From positions 1 through 60,196 of the forward strand of contig CAJXJZ010000007.1 of assembly GCA_913055745.1 (NCBI GenBank): 60,196 nucleotides of DNA. The letters run 5' to 3'. The position numbers were made by a program, and so were the translations under genes. How positions within the stretch are numbered: position 1 is the first letter of the stretch; each line of letters opens with the position of its first letter. Source of the DNA: an uncultured bacterium (GTDB taxonomy: Bacteria; Hydrothermota; Hydrothermia; UBA1063; CAJXJZ01). Below the pieces are notes generated by a model. That model saw only the letters and a list, made by a program, of their open reading frames with translations. It did not search any database and had not been told where the DNA came from. Positions 1 through 7,593 of the stretch are shown here, piece after piece.

Positions 1-5
1 ACAGC

Positions 6-80
6 CGGGATTCCTCAAAAATAATCTACACGAAATGTCATTGTTTCCCCAAAATAAATATTGTCCAAAAGGCTATCTGA
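6..80 (-). repeat. Dispersed upstream element, copy A
   Basis: Copy of an element also found at 26826, 59560 and 60010, with a half copy at 30046. On the plus strand it carries a TTCCTCAAAA box at 11 and a second box (TTCCCCAAAA here) at 45, 34 nt apart, followed by a degenerate form of a GGGCATCC-like tail. In copies B, C and E the minus-strand end of the element lies 4-5 nt from a -35 box. By analogy a minus-strand promoter should lie just left of this window. Confidence 0.75.
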
Positions 81-136
81 AATCCACGCCGATATAAGAT
101 ATCAGTTTATAATTTCGTAAAATTTCAACCCCTCAA

Positions 137-307
137 TTACACCTTTGGCATAATTAGAAATATCATTGAGTCCTTAAATCTCCCGCTTGAGTAGACTAAA
201 TAAAATTCTCCCTTTTCAGACAATACTAACTTATTAAACACCTCAATCCCATCTTTATCTCCGGTTAATGTATCATCTAAATCACAAACGAGTAAATATT
301 TCATCAT
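137..307 (-). pseudogene. Truncated sucrose-phosphate-phosphatase-like HAD fragment
   Basis: The reading frame begins with two ATGs (307 and 304) behind a GAGGGATA ribosome site. It encodes a HAD motif I, CDLDDTLTGDKDG, followed by VYSSGR, the signature order of the sucrose-6-phosphate phosphatase / mannosylglycerate phosphatase type of HAD enzyme. It stops at 137 after 56 residues, whereas the family is about 240 residues or longer, so the cap domain and the remaining catalytic motifs are missing. It follows a glycosyltransferase-like C-terminal relic by six bases, the normal order for a synthase-phosphatase pair. Seen: the motifs and the truncation. Inferred: the family and the loss of function. 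Confidence 0.55.
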
Positions 308-313
308 TATCCC

Positions 314-403
314 TCAGAAAAGCAAAGATTCATACAACTCTCTTATCTGCCTAACAGCCCTTTCTAATCCAAATTCCATAGATGCCCTTATACGAGCGTC
401 ATG
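314..403 (-). pseudogene. Possible glycosyltransferase C-terminal relic
   Basis: A 29-residue open segment ending at 314 contains MEFGLERAVRQIRELYESLL, which resembles the final helix of GT4-type glycosyltransferases. There is no start codon or upstream domain in this frame because the segment abuts the 3' end of the GH114 gene. Its stop lies 6 nt before the HAD fragment, suggesting the two are one deleted operon remnant. The similarity rests on a short stretch, so the assignment is weak. Confidence 0.3.
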
Positions 404-1373
404 GTTGAACACCCTCAATGATATTAAGTTCATTCAATTCTCTATCAGATATTGCAACATAAGGTATGTACCCTCTACTCATTGCCTTTTCCCTATAATC
501 ATCTATTCTCTTTTTGTTAACACCGGAGTATCCACTTCCATCATCAACATAATCTACACTAAATACAGGTTTACCTTTAGAAAGCACAATATCTAAATAC
601 GGTAGTCTATTCTCTAAAATCCAATTCATATCTTCATTGTTCCACTGTTCAGTTCCATTGTAAAAAAGGTCTTCAGCAGCCCATCCAGAGACAGTGTTTA
701 AAAGGGTACCATTATCGTATTTAAGTATTCTTTCCCCATTCTGTGGAATTATGTAAAATTCTCCGTCTACTCTGCTTCTGGAATAACTTGCTATATCTAA
801 AATCAGATCTATCATTCTTCTTGCTGATTCATCCTCAGGCAAAGATGCATTTTCACCATTATTCGGATCTGCCCAATATTCAAACTCATCAACTTTATCA
901 AGGTAAACTCCAGAGAAACCCTGCTCTATAACTTTGTCTAAATAAGTGTGCAGAATGGCTTTCCATTCTTCATCCCAATACTTTACTGCATAGTTGCCTT
1001 CCCACTCCGGGTTTTCTTTCCCCAACCATTTTGGAGGATTTGTATACCACTCTTCCTTCCAGTAAAAGCGATAATCCTCCGCCTCCCCTATGCTTAGATA
1101 AGCAATAGGTATTACTCCCGAATCTTTCATTTTTTGGATTTCCTCTTGAGTATACTTTCCTTGCTCTGAGCCATCCCTTGAATAATCTATAACCACAAGT
1201 TCAAAACCTGATGTGGCAATTTCATTTAGATCAGCATTCTGAAGTTGATATGCCCAATTTTTGACCTTAAGTCCATAAGACGCACTCTCATTCTCCGAAT
1301 ATTTTATACACCCCTTTAGAACTATTCCTATTACAATGAGAATCCCTATAAGCCACAGTTTATTTCTCATCAT
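399..1373 (-). CDS. GH114 family endo-alpha-1,4-polygalactosaminidase-like lipoprotein
   Basis: A 324-residue protein with an N-terminal hydrophobic stretch and a lipobox ending at Cys22 (VLKGC), so probably lipid-anchored outside the inner membrane. The rest fits the TM1410/GH114 TIM-barrel family: FELVVIDYSRDG near residue 60, IAYLSIGEAEDYR near 90, GVYLDKVDEF near 155, and a late VFSVDYVDD. GH114 members are thought to cleave alpha-1,4-galactosamine-rich exopolysaccharides. The start at 1373 (second ATG at 1370) follows a strong GGAGGAGAAGGGG ribosome site. It is the last gene of the operon starting at 2978, 19 bases behind a glycosyltransferase, which supports a role in processing an exported polysaccharide. 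The substrate is not shown by the sequence. Confidence 0.8.
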   Translation of the reverse strand: MMRNKLWLIGILIVIGIVLKGCIKYSENESASYGLKVKNWAYQLQNADLNEIATSGFELVVIDYSRDGSEQGKYTQEEIQKMKDSGVIPIAYLSIGEAEDYRFYWKEEWYTNPPKWLGKENPEWEGNYAVKYWDEEWKAILHTYLDKVIEQGFSGVYLDKVDEFEYWADPNNGENASLPEDESARRMIDLILDIASYSRSRVDGEFYIIPQNGERILKYDNGTLLNTVSGWAAEDLFYNGTEQWNNEDMNWILENRLPYLDIVLSKGKPVFSVDYVDDGSGYSGVNKKRIDDYREKAMSRGYIPYVAISDRELNELNIIEGVQP

Positions 1374-1392
1374 ATCCCCTTCTCCTCCGTTG

Positions 1393-2616
1393 CTACAGCC
1401 CTTTATAAATAATGTCCAATATTTTTGAACGTATCTTCTCTTGACTTGTAAACTCCATCAATTCTTGCCATTGCTTTTGTAATTCGCATAATTTTCGGAA
1501 AGGATCATATTTCGGCACAGCATCTGTTTTGGCAAGAGTAATATTTCTTAATGCTTCTTCACTGCCTTTTTTATCGCCCTGAGCAAGATACTCCTCAGAT
1601 AATAGTTTGCATGATTTTTCAATCTTCTCCATAAGGTCAGATTTTAGAAAACAGCCTGGATAAGGGTCAAAATCCTTTGGATAAACCTTGGTCATTCCTT
1701 TTACTTCTTTTTGATGCTCTATCTTCGCCCGTTCATAGATGAAACGATAAATGTCTTGTCGCAATTGCATCCAGACAGGATGGGTTTTTGGTGGTGGAAG
1801 ATGCTTGATAGATAATTGATTGTCAAGGAAAAAGTGGAATCCGAACATCCTTGCGTTTATCAAATAGTCTATATCCTCCCCTCTTGGGACATTAGGATCA
1901 AAGGGAACCTGGGTAAAAAGATTCCTATGAATGACCATGTTTCCACCAAATACAAAAGGTGTCTCTTTTAGTCTCGGTTCTGTCCCTATGAACTTATCAA
2001 ATGCTTCATTCATTTTTTGATATTGATTCCAATATTTCATCCAGGGACGATATGATTTTTTAACATGATAATCACCATCTGGTTGAAGATAATATCCTGC
2101 TATTGCATCAACCCTTTTTCCTTCAATATTTTTACCAATATGTTCTTTTGCTTTCGTTATGAAATCTGGGCCTTCAAATACTTCATCATCATCAATAAGT
2201 ACTGCCACATCAGAACCTAAGACATGAGGAATAAATATGCACAGATTTCGTATATTGGAATATCCTCGTAATTGAAGAAGGTTAATATACCTTTCTTTGC
2301 CTTCTTTGGCCATCAGTTCATGTAGTTGTGCAAGATGAGAATGTCCAAATAGCAATATCTCTACGCCTGGGTCAGAGGATTTAATAATATCAGCAACCTT
2401 CTTCTCTACCTGAGTTTCAATATCTTCTGCAGTAGCAACCGCAATGATCACCAATTGAAAATGTTTATCTTTCAGTATGCGTATACTCTGAATACCTCTG
2501 AGTAATGTCCCTTCAGCATCTAAGGGAGTTGGATGGTCATATATAGCATCTCCTTCTTTCCATCCAATATTACGTTCTCTTGACCAATATGTTGGAATTA
2601 CCATAGTAAGTTTCAT
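1393..2616 (-). CDS. GT2-like (GT-A fold) glycosyltransferase
   Basis: A 407-residue cytosolic protein. The N-terminus LTMVIPTYW is the first beta strand typical of GT-A nucleotide-sugar transferases, and VAVLIDDDEVFEGPDF (about residues 137-152) supplies the metal-binding DxD-type motif. FVFGGNMVIHRNLF and the acidic GEDIDY near residue 240 match the later acceptor and catalytic parts of GT2 enzymes. No membrane segment is evident. The start at 2616 has an AGGAGGGATGA ribosome site that overlaps the stop of the upstream 44-aa gene, so the genes are translationally close. It presumably adds a sugar to the glycan handled by the downstream GH114 protein; donor and acceptor are unknown. Confidence 0.75.
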   Translation of the reverse strand: MKLTMVIPTYWSRERNIGWKEGDAIYDHPTPLDAEGTLLRGIQSIRILKDKHFQLVIIAVATAEDIETQVEKKVADIIKSSDPGVEILLFGHSHLAQLHELMAKEGKERYINLLQLRGYSNIRNLCIFIPHVLGSDVAVLIDDDEVFEGPDFITKAKEHIGKNIEGKRVDAIAGYYLQPDGDYHVKKSYRPWMKYWNQYQKMNEAFDKFIGTEPRLKETPFVFGGNMVIHRNLFTQVPFDPNVPRGEDIDYLINARMFGFHFFLDNQLSIKHLPPPKTHPVWMQLRQDIYRFIYERAKIEHQKEVKGMTKVYPKDFDPYPGCFLKSDLMEKIEKSCKLLSEEYLAQGDKKGSEEALRNITLAKTDAVPKYDPFRKLCELQKQWQELMEFTSQEKIRSKILDIIYKGL

Positions 2617-2629
2617 GTATTCATCCCTC

Positions 2630-2764
2630 CTATTTTCTTGTTATTGTCCCTGAGTATGTAAAAGAATGTTGTTTCATTTTAATCCATTTTCCCATGTCAA
2701 TACCTATTAAATTACCGCATGGACATTTAACTTCATTCCCATCTCGGAGGCTATAATTCTTCAT
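2630..2764 (-). CDS. 44-aa zinc-ribbon-like small protein (Com-like)
   Basis: This short reading frame begins at the ATG at 2764, inside the last codons of the 75-aa gene (14-nt overlap), and ends 13 nt before the glycosyltransferase start, exactly filling the gap. It encodes 44 residues with VKCPCGNLIGID near the N-terminus followed by a basic stretch (KWIKMKQHSF) and YSGTITRK. A CxC knuckle followed by LIGIDxG resembles half of the small Com/zinc-ribbon proteins found in phage-like and thermophile genomes. Only one cysteine pair is present, so metal binding would need a dimer or a partner. The tight overlaps on both sides argue that it is translated. Function unknown. Confidence 0.6.
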   Translation of the reverse strand: MKNYSLRDGNEVKCPCGNLIGIDMGKWIKMKQHSFTYSGTITRK

Positions 2765-2978
2765 AATAAAATTCTTTCTTAGACTGCTTGAATTGATACA
2801 AATCAAAAGGCAAATCCCTTAAAAGCCAATGAAACTCATAGGAATTAGTGCTATACATTGCACCTTTCACCCTGCATATTAAAATAGTTGATTTTCTTGC
2901 TTCATTAAATTCAACCTTAGGCTCAATACCAGCATATCCTTTCAAGATTTTCTTAAATTCCCTTTTTGATTTTAACAT
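2751..2978 (-). CDS. Hypothetical 75-aa protein, first gene of carbohydrate operon
   Basis: A 75-residue protein, rich in charged and aromatic residues, with no membrane segment or recognisable motif (MLKSKREFKKILKGYAG at the start, KQSKKEFYYEEL at the end). It begins 33 nt downstream of the -10 box of the promoter at 3011-3039 and overlaps the following 44-aa zinc-ribbon gene. Pairing of a small unknown protein with a small zinc-ribbon protein resembles the accessory gene pairs of phage-derived islands. Context makes it the leader gene of an operon leading to a glycosyltransferase and GH114 lipoprotein. I do not recognise its family. Confidence 0.6.
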   Translation of the reverse strand: MLKSKREFKKILKGYAGIEPKVEFNEARKSTILICRVKGAMYSTNSYEFHWLLRDLPFDLYQFKQSKKEFYYEEL

Positions 2979-2981
2979 TTC

Positions 2982-3040
2982 AACCCAACCGATTTTTATT
3001 TCACAAAGTAAATATACAGATGAAAATTAGAACAGTCAAA
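2982..3040 (-). promoter_or_regulatory. Promoter block 1 (59-bp repeat shared with 9053-9111)
   Basis: Read on the minus strand this block has TTGACT (3039-3034), a 17-nt spacer and TATATT (3016-3011), a near-consensus housekeeping promoter. It lies just upstream of the gene starting at 2978. The same 59 bp, with about seven mismatches, sits upstream of the efflux operon at 9053-9111. The conservation runs through the -35, spacer, -10 and untranslated leader. Confidence 0.7.
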
Positions 3041-3258
3041 ATTATATACAGGATTTTAGGTAATGCTTCGCGGATAAAAGAAGTTTTGCAGAAGGCGAAA
3101 TTTAGACAAAGGTGCAAAGCGTATAATCGGTAAACGCGATGCTGGACCATATCCTTTTTATCCTATTTTAATTCAATTTCTATTTCTGGTGTGCTAAGAA
3201 AAGATATGTTTACGCGAATGCCTCCCTGATTCATAAAATCCGTAAATTTATCTTTTCT
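3020..3258. other. Intergenic stretch with weak coding traces
   Basis: About 240 bases between the promoter block and the end of the interrupted ORF. A 37-codon plus-strand frame (3020-3133, basic, starting MKIRTVKIIY) lies here without a ribosome site. The minus strand of 3163-3258 is an open continuation of the ORF at 3259-3597. Nothing else is recognisable. Confidence 0.4.
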
Positions 3259-3597
3259 CTAAAGTTCAGCAAGGAAATCATATTTCCTGCGGGGCACATC
3301 GCCATAGGGCATAATTGCTGTTTGTACGCCAAAAATTGTACAAGATGTTGCACCAAATAATCGTAGATCTTTCCAATCACCCATGTATAGCCCATCTTTG
3401 ATGTGTCTGAATGATTTAGGCGGATTGGGATGATTGTATAACCATATTGGGCCATTTATTCTGAAGGCACAGACAGGATAGAGTTTCATTCCTGGCCATA
3501 TCTTGGGGATAAATTTCTTGGCTAATGGATAAAATTCCAATAGCCAATTTGCATAAAGATTATCAATGCTGGTTATTTTGATGTTCTCTTTTGACAT
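3259..3597 (-). CDS. Hypothetical protein interrupted by an in-frame TAG
   Basis: A 112-residue frame starting inside the 3' end of the RND pump gene (35-nt overlap) and ending at a TAG at 3259. The same frame stays open for 31 further codons, reading FTDFMNQGGIRVNISFLS and ending at another TAG at 3163. The extension looks protein-like, so the original product was probably about 144 residues and has acquired a nonsense mutation, unless the codon is read through. The protein has no signal peptide; it contains an aromatic-rich segment (GPIWLYNHPNPPKSF) and CTIFGVQTAIMPYGD. I do not recognise the family. Its place at the end of the efflux operon suggests an accessory role in that system, now perhaps decaying. 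Confidence 0.5.
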   Translation of the reverse strand: MSKENIKITSIDNLYANWLLEFYPLAKKFIPKIWPGMKLYPVCAFRINGPIWLYNHPNPPKSFRHIKDGLYMGDWKDLRLFGATSCTIFGVQTAIMPYGDVPRRKYDFLAEL

Positions 3598-6500
3598 GAT
3601 AACATCCTATTCCCCTCTTAAACAAGTCCTCTAAAACACAGTAAACTACTGGTAACACATTCAGTGTCAAGATGGTATTTACCAATAATCCACCCATAAC
3701 GCAGATAGCTAAGGGCTGATGAATCTTCGATCCGATACCCAATCCGAGGGATATGGGGAAAAGGGCCAAAACAGAAGTCAACGCCGTAAGCAGAATAGGA
3801 CGAGTGCGAACTCGGCAGGCTTGCTCTATGGCTTGTTCTCGTTCCATTCCGAGTTTGCGCCTTTTATTAACATAATCTATGAGAACAATGCCATTGTTTA
3901 CTGATACGCCAATAAGAGTTATCAGACCAATGAAAAAAGAGATACTTAGGGGCTGTCGAGAAACAGATATCGCAATAAACGCTCCTATAAATGAAAGCGG
4001 AAGTTCAAACATAATAGCCAGAGGATGGATTGCATTGCCAAGATGAACACTCATAATCAAGTAGACAATCAGAATGCTTATAATAGCAAAGGCGGCAAAG
4101 CCCTTTAGCGCATCTAAAAGTGACCTGTACTGACCACCAAACTCCACAAAATAGCCTGGTGGAAGATGCAGCTTTTTAATACCAGCTTTAAGCCGGCGAG
4201 AAACCTTTCCAAAGGCTCCTCCCTCAACCTCCATAGGCAAGGTAATTGCTCTCTGCAGGTTGATGTGCGTGATAGAATTGGCCCCATAGTAAGTTGATAC
4301 CTTCGTTAACTTAGATAATGGTACATAACCTCCGTGAGGAATTCTAACCATTATATCCCCTATGCCGTCAACCTGAGCTTTAGCATGACTTTCTCCTTTC
4401 AAGAAAATAGGGATGGCCTTTTCTCCTTTAACCACCCAGGAAACGATTTCTCCACCCATATAAAGTTTTAACTCGTCCATAATCTCTTTTGAAGAAAGTC
4501 CATAGCGAGCCATTTGATCGGGAATGGGTTTAACCTGGAGCTCAGGAACTCTGTACTTCGTATTGTTGATTACATTTCCAACACCTTTTGTCTGGCTGGC
4601 AAGTTTCTCAATTTTTTGAGAGTATTTAAGAAGCGTATCATAATCTTCTCCATAAAGGGTGATGCCAAAAATTGTTGGAAGACCAGAGAAACTCTCATCC
4701 ATTTTTTCAGAGGTTACTTGATGCCAAAGGGTTATCAGGCCCGGAATTTGATCGGTAACGCTTTTCAGGTCTTTGATGATCTGAAAGATTCCCCTTTTTC
4801 TTGAATGCCTGGGGCACAGCCGAATGACGAGTTCACCCCGATTTACAGGTTCTATCTGGTAACTTGTTGCCTCAGAACCTGTCCTTCGGTAAACCGTTTT
4901 AACATCTGGGTCTCGCATAATTATCTTTTCTAATTCACCTCCAATGCGGTTACTTTCGCTCAGCGAGGTTCCTGGTGGAAGAACATACTCCATCAAGATC
5001 GCTCCTTCGTCTACCTGAGGAAGAAAAGATATTGGAGAAAATACCAGAAGACCTGCGGATAAAATAAATACTGCGATGACAGTAAATATGACCCAATTCT
5101 TTTTCCGCAGGAACAAGCGGAGGATTTTCTGATTGAAGTGGATAAAGTGAGAGAGAGCCACAGCCGCTACTGGTGTTCGTTCTTTGTATTCTCTTCGCCT
5201 TGATAGAAAGATAGGGATAATGGTCAGAGAAATCCCTAAGGAAACCAGAAGGATGATGGCTATAACCCATCCAAAAGGAGCGGCAAAACGACCTCCAATT
5301 CCTGATAAAAAAAGAAACGGAATGAACGCCGCCACAGTGGTTAATGTGCCGGTGATAGACGGCCCTTTAATCTCCTTTAGGCCGTCAATAGATGACTGTA
5401 GAGGAGTCTTACCCATTGCTCGATGTCTGAGAATATTTTCCAGGATGATTATTGAATCATCTACTACCATTCCCACCGCTACAGCCATAGCCCCTAAAGT
5501 AATCATATTTAAAGATAGATGTGCCAGGCGAAAGAAAAGAAATGAGATGATCGCGGATAGGGGAATGCTGAATGCGACGAGCAGGGCATCCTGAAAAGTG
5601 CCAAGAAAAAGAAAGAGCACCATAGTGACAAGCAATCCGCCCTCAAGGATGTTGGACTTCAGGTTATTTGATGCCTCCCTGATGATCTCTGACTGGTCAT
5701 AGAAATTGGTAATGGTAATCCCAGGTGGGAGGGTCTTTTTAATCTCACTTAGCTTTTGATTTATTTCTCGTGCCACTTCAATGGTATTCGCACTCGGGTT
5801 TTTAAATATACTAAAGGCCAGGCCTTCCTGCCCATTGATATGAACGGTATATCTTTGTGGGAGATAACCCCACTTCACAGTAGCTATATCTTTCAGTAAA
5901 AGTGGTATGCCGTTAATATTTTTGACCACAATATTCTTCAGCCCTTCGATGTCTTCAACATTGCCCAATCCCCGAACAGCATAGTCCTGATATTCTTTCT
6001 CGATGTAACCGGCCATCTCCTGAATGTTATTAGAAGCTATTCGCTTCCGTAGATCGGAAAGAGAGAGTTTGTTTCTTATCAAAGCTAAAGGTTTAGGCTG
6101 TACTACAAAAGCCTCGTCCCGACCGCCAAGCACTTCTATCCTGGCAATGCCTTTTACAGCCTTGAGTTGGTTTACAACCTCAGTGCGAATATAATATTTA
6201 AGTTGTCCTAAATCCATCCGACCATTCTCTACAGTTACTCCAAAATCCATGATTTCCTGCAGACTGGAGCCGATGTTCTCTATCACAGGAACAGCGCCTT
6301 GAGGCAAGTTGGAGGAGACCATGGAAAGGGCCTGGGCAACCCTTTGACGAGCATCCTTCGCATCTACCCCCCAATCAAACTCCACTGTAACCTGCGAAAG
6401 TCCCTCACGAGACACCGAAGAGATCCGTCGCACATCCTGCAAACCACTCATTTGAGTCTCAATGGGACGGGTGATGAGCGTTTCTATATCCTGGGGGGAG

Positions 6501-6655
6501 CCTCCCGGATAATGGGTTATAACATTGAGAAGAGGATAGTTTAGATTGGGAAAGAGGTCCACTGGTAGTTGCCTCAAGGCATAGAGTCCACCCACTACCA
6601 GTATGAGCAGAACGATCAGAACCAAATATGTCCTCTCGGATAAGTATTCTATCAT
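3563..6655 (-). CDS. RND family efflux pump, inner-membrane transporter (AcrB/MdtB type)
   Basis: A 1030-residue proton-driven RND transporter with the normal length and two-half architecture: a membrane helix at residues 10-27, a large periplasmic loop, a helix bundle around 330-480, a second periplasmic loop after about 550 and a final bundle from about 850. The proton-relay aspartates are seen in VGMVVDDSIIILENI (about 395-410). The double Asp is typical of drug (HAE) pumps rather than metal (HME) pumps, although the partner genes resemble Cus/Czc components. It starts at 6655, where its ATG overlaps the TAA of the adaptor gene by one base, so the two are co-translated. Base composition of this operon looks more GC-rich than its neighbours, consistent with transfer. 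Confidence 0.95.
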   Translation of the reverse strand: MIEYLSERTYLVLIVLLILVVGGLYALRQLPVDLFPNLNYPLLNVITHYPGGSPQDIETLITRPIETQMSGLQDVRRISSVSREGLSQVTVEFDWGVDAKDARQRVAQALSMVSSNLPQGAVPVIENIGSSLQEIMDFGVTVENGRMDLGQLKYYIRTEVVNQLKAVKGIARIEVLGGRDEAFVVQPKPLALIRNKLSLSDLRKRIASNNIQEMAGYIEKEYQDYAVRGLGNVEDIEGLKNIVVKNINGIPLLLKDIATVKWGYLPQRYTVHINGQEGLAFSIFKNPSANTIEVAREINQKLSEIKKTLPPGITITNFYDQSEIIREASNNLKSNILEGGLLVTMVLFLFLGTFQDALLVAFSIPLSAIISFLFFRLAHLSLNMITLGAMAVAVGMVVDDSIIILENILRHRAMGKTPLQSSIDGLKEIKGPSITGTLTTVAAFIPFLFLSGIGGRFAAPFGWVIAIILLVSLGISLTIIPIFLSRRREYKERTPVAAVALSHFIHFNQKILRLFLRKKNWVIFTVIAVFILSAGLLVFSPISFLPQVDEGAILMEYVLPPGTSLSESNRIGGELEKIIMRDPDVKTVYRRTGSEATSYQIEPVNRGELVIRLCPRHSRKRGIFQIIKDLKSVTDQIPGLITLWHQVTSEKMDESFSGLPTIFGITLYGEDYDTLLKYSQKIEKLASQTKGVGNVINNTKYRVPELQVKPIPDQMARYGLSSKEIMDELKLYMGGEIVSWVVKGEKAIPIFLKGESHAKAQVDGIGDIMVRIPHGGYVPLSKLTKVSTYYGANSITHINLQRAITLPMEVEGGAFGKVSRRLKAGIKKLHLPPGYFVEFGGQYRSLLDALKGFAAFAIISILIVYLIMSVHLGNAIHPLAIMFELPLSFIGAFIAISVSRQPLSISFFIGLITLIGVSVNNGIVLIDYVNKRRKLGMEREQAIEQACRVRTRPILLTALTSVLALFPISLGLGIGSKIHQPLAICVMGGLLVNTILTLNVLPVVYCVLEDLFKRGIGCYHVKREHQNNQH

Positions 6656-7593
6656 TAGTCTTCTACCTTTATCTTTTTTTTGATCCCACGATGGAGTAAT
6701 TCATAGGCACCGGTAGTAACTACCTCTTCTCCATCACTAAGTCCACTTAGGACTTCTACATATCCTTGACTATGTAGACCAATAACGATGGGGCGTTTTT
6801 CATACGTTTGTCCCACTTTCACCATCACCACTTTTTGACCGCCATCGTTCAGCAAGGCCTCTTCTGGAATAGCCAGCGATGAAAGGTGCTTCTCAACAAC
6901 GATCTTCGCCTTCACAAAATCACCTGGCAAGAGCTTCGGAGTTTTTTTCTGCAATATCTCGATACCTACCTTTCTCGCTCCTGTCTCCCGATCAATCTCT
7001 ATGGAGATAAAAGAAACCTTTCCAGAAAGCCTTTCCTTATCAGCAATAATAACCGCTGACTGACCAGGCTTTATGGAATCCGCCTCATCACCAAAAACTG
7101 TAACTTCTGCAAGTAAGTTTTTCAAATCTACAATGGAAACCAGAACTTCGCCTTCTTCAACTGTGCTGCCTATACTCTTTGTAAGATGTGTCACATATCC
7201 CGACACAGGAGCAATTTTCATGATATCCTTACTACCCTCTTTTTTATAGGAAGAACCCAACTCTTCAGATGCCCGTATGCTGTAATACCCTTTCAGTGAA
7301 AGCAATCTCTGTCCCTTTTCCACCTTTTCGCCGTCTCTTACCCAAATATTCGTTATTCGTCCACGAGTATACGCCACTATATCTGTTTTCTTCAGAGACC
7401 GTATATATCCGTAAGCTGTTAATGTACGGTTGAAACTCCTGCGTGTTACCTGTACAGTTTGAACCAAGTTACTTACATGGAGAGGGCGATTTTCTTTCCT
7501 CCTAGAGCAAGAGAGCATTATCATACCCCATGAGAGGAAAATGACCAGCAACACCCTATATTTTAGAACCCCTTCTCTCCAACTATTCTTCAT
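6655..7593 (-). CDS. RND efflux periplasmic adaptor (membrane fusion protein), lipoprotein
   Basis: The adaptor that links the inner-membrane pump to the outer-membrane channel. I choose the ATG at 7593 because it gives a compact lipoprotein signal (about 29 residues, hydrophobic VLLVIFLSWGMIMLSC with the lipobox Cys) and has GGAAG upstream. The ATG at 7632 would add 13 residues and is the alternative. Downstream the protein shows the barrel-sandwich half motifs (TNIWVRDGEKVEKGQRLLSL, then APVSGYVTHLTKSIGSTVEEGEVL), a beta-barrel, and a membrane-proximal domain ending in LSDGEEVVTTGAYELLHRG. The coiled-coil hairpin between the lipoyl halves is very short, as in compact adaptors. It overlaps the channel gene upstream and the pump gene downstream. 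Confidence 0.9.
   Translation of the reverse strand: MKNSWREGVLKYRVLLVIFLSWGMIMLSCSRRKENRPLHVSNLVQTVQVTRRSFNRTLTAYGYIRSLKKTDIVAYTRGRITNIWVRDGEKVEKGQRLLSLKGYYSIRASEELGSSYKKEGSKDIMKIAPVSGYVTHLTKSIGSTVEEGEVLVSIVDLKNLLAEVTVFGDEADSIKPGQSAVIIADKERLSGKVSFISIEIDRETGARKVGIEILQKKTPKLLPGDFVKAKIVVEKHLSSLAIPEEALLNDGGQKVVMVKVGQTYEKRPIVIGLHSQGYVEVLSGLSDGEEVVTTGAYELLHRGIKKKIKVED

Noticed and set aside
3020-3133. 37-codon basic ORF on the plus strand starting inside the 59-bp repeat
   Set aside because: No ribosome site; the same start in the second repeat copy leads to a different short frame, so the repeat is better explained as a promoter on the other strand.
5184-5594. 136-codon plus-strand ORF inside the RND pump gene
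   Set aside because: Antisense shadow of conserved transmembrane segments of the pump; no promoter or ribosome site.
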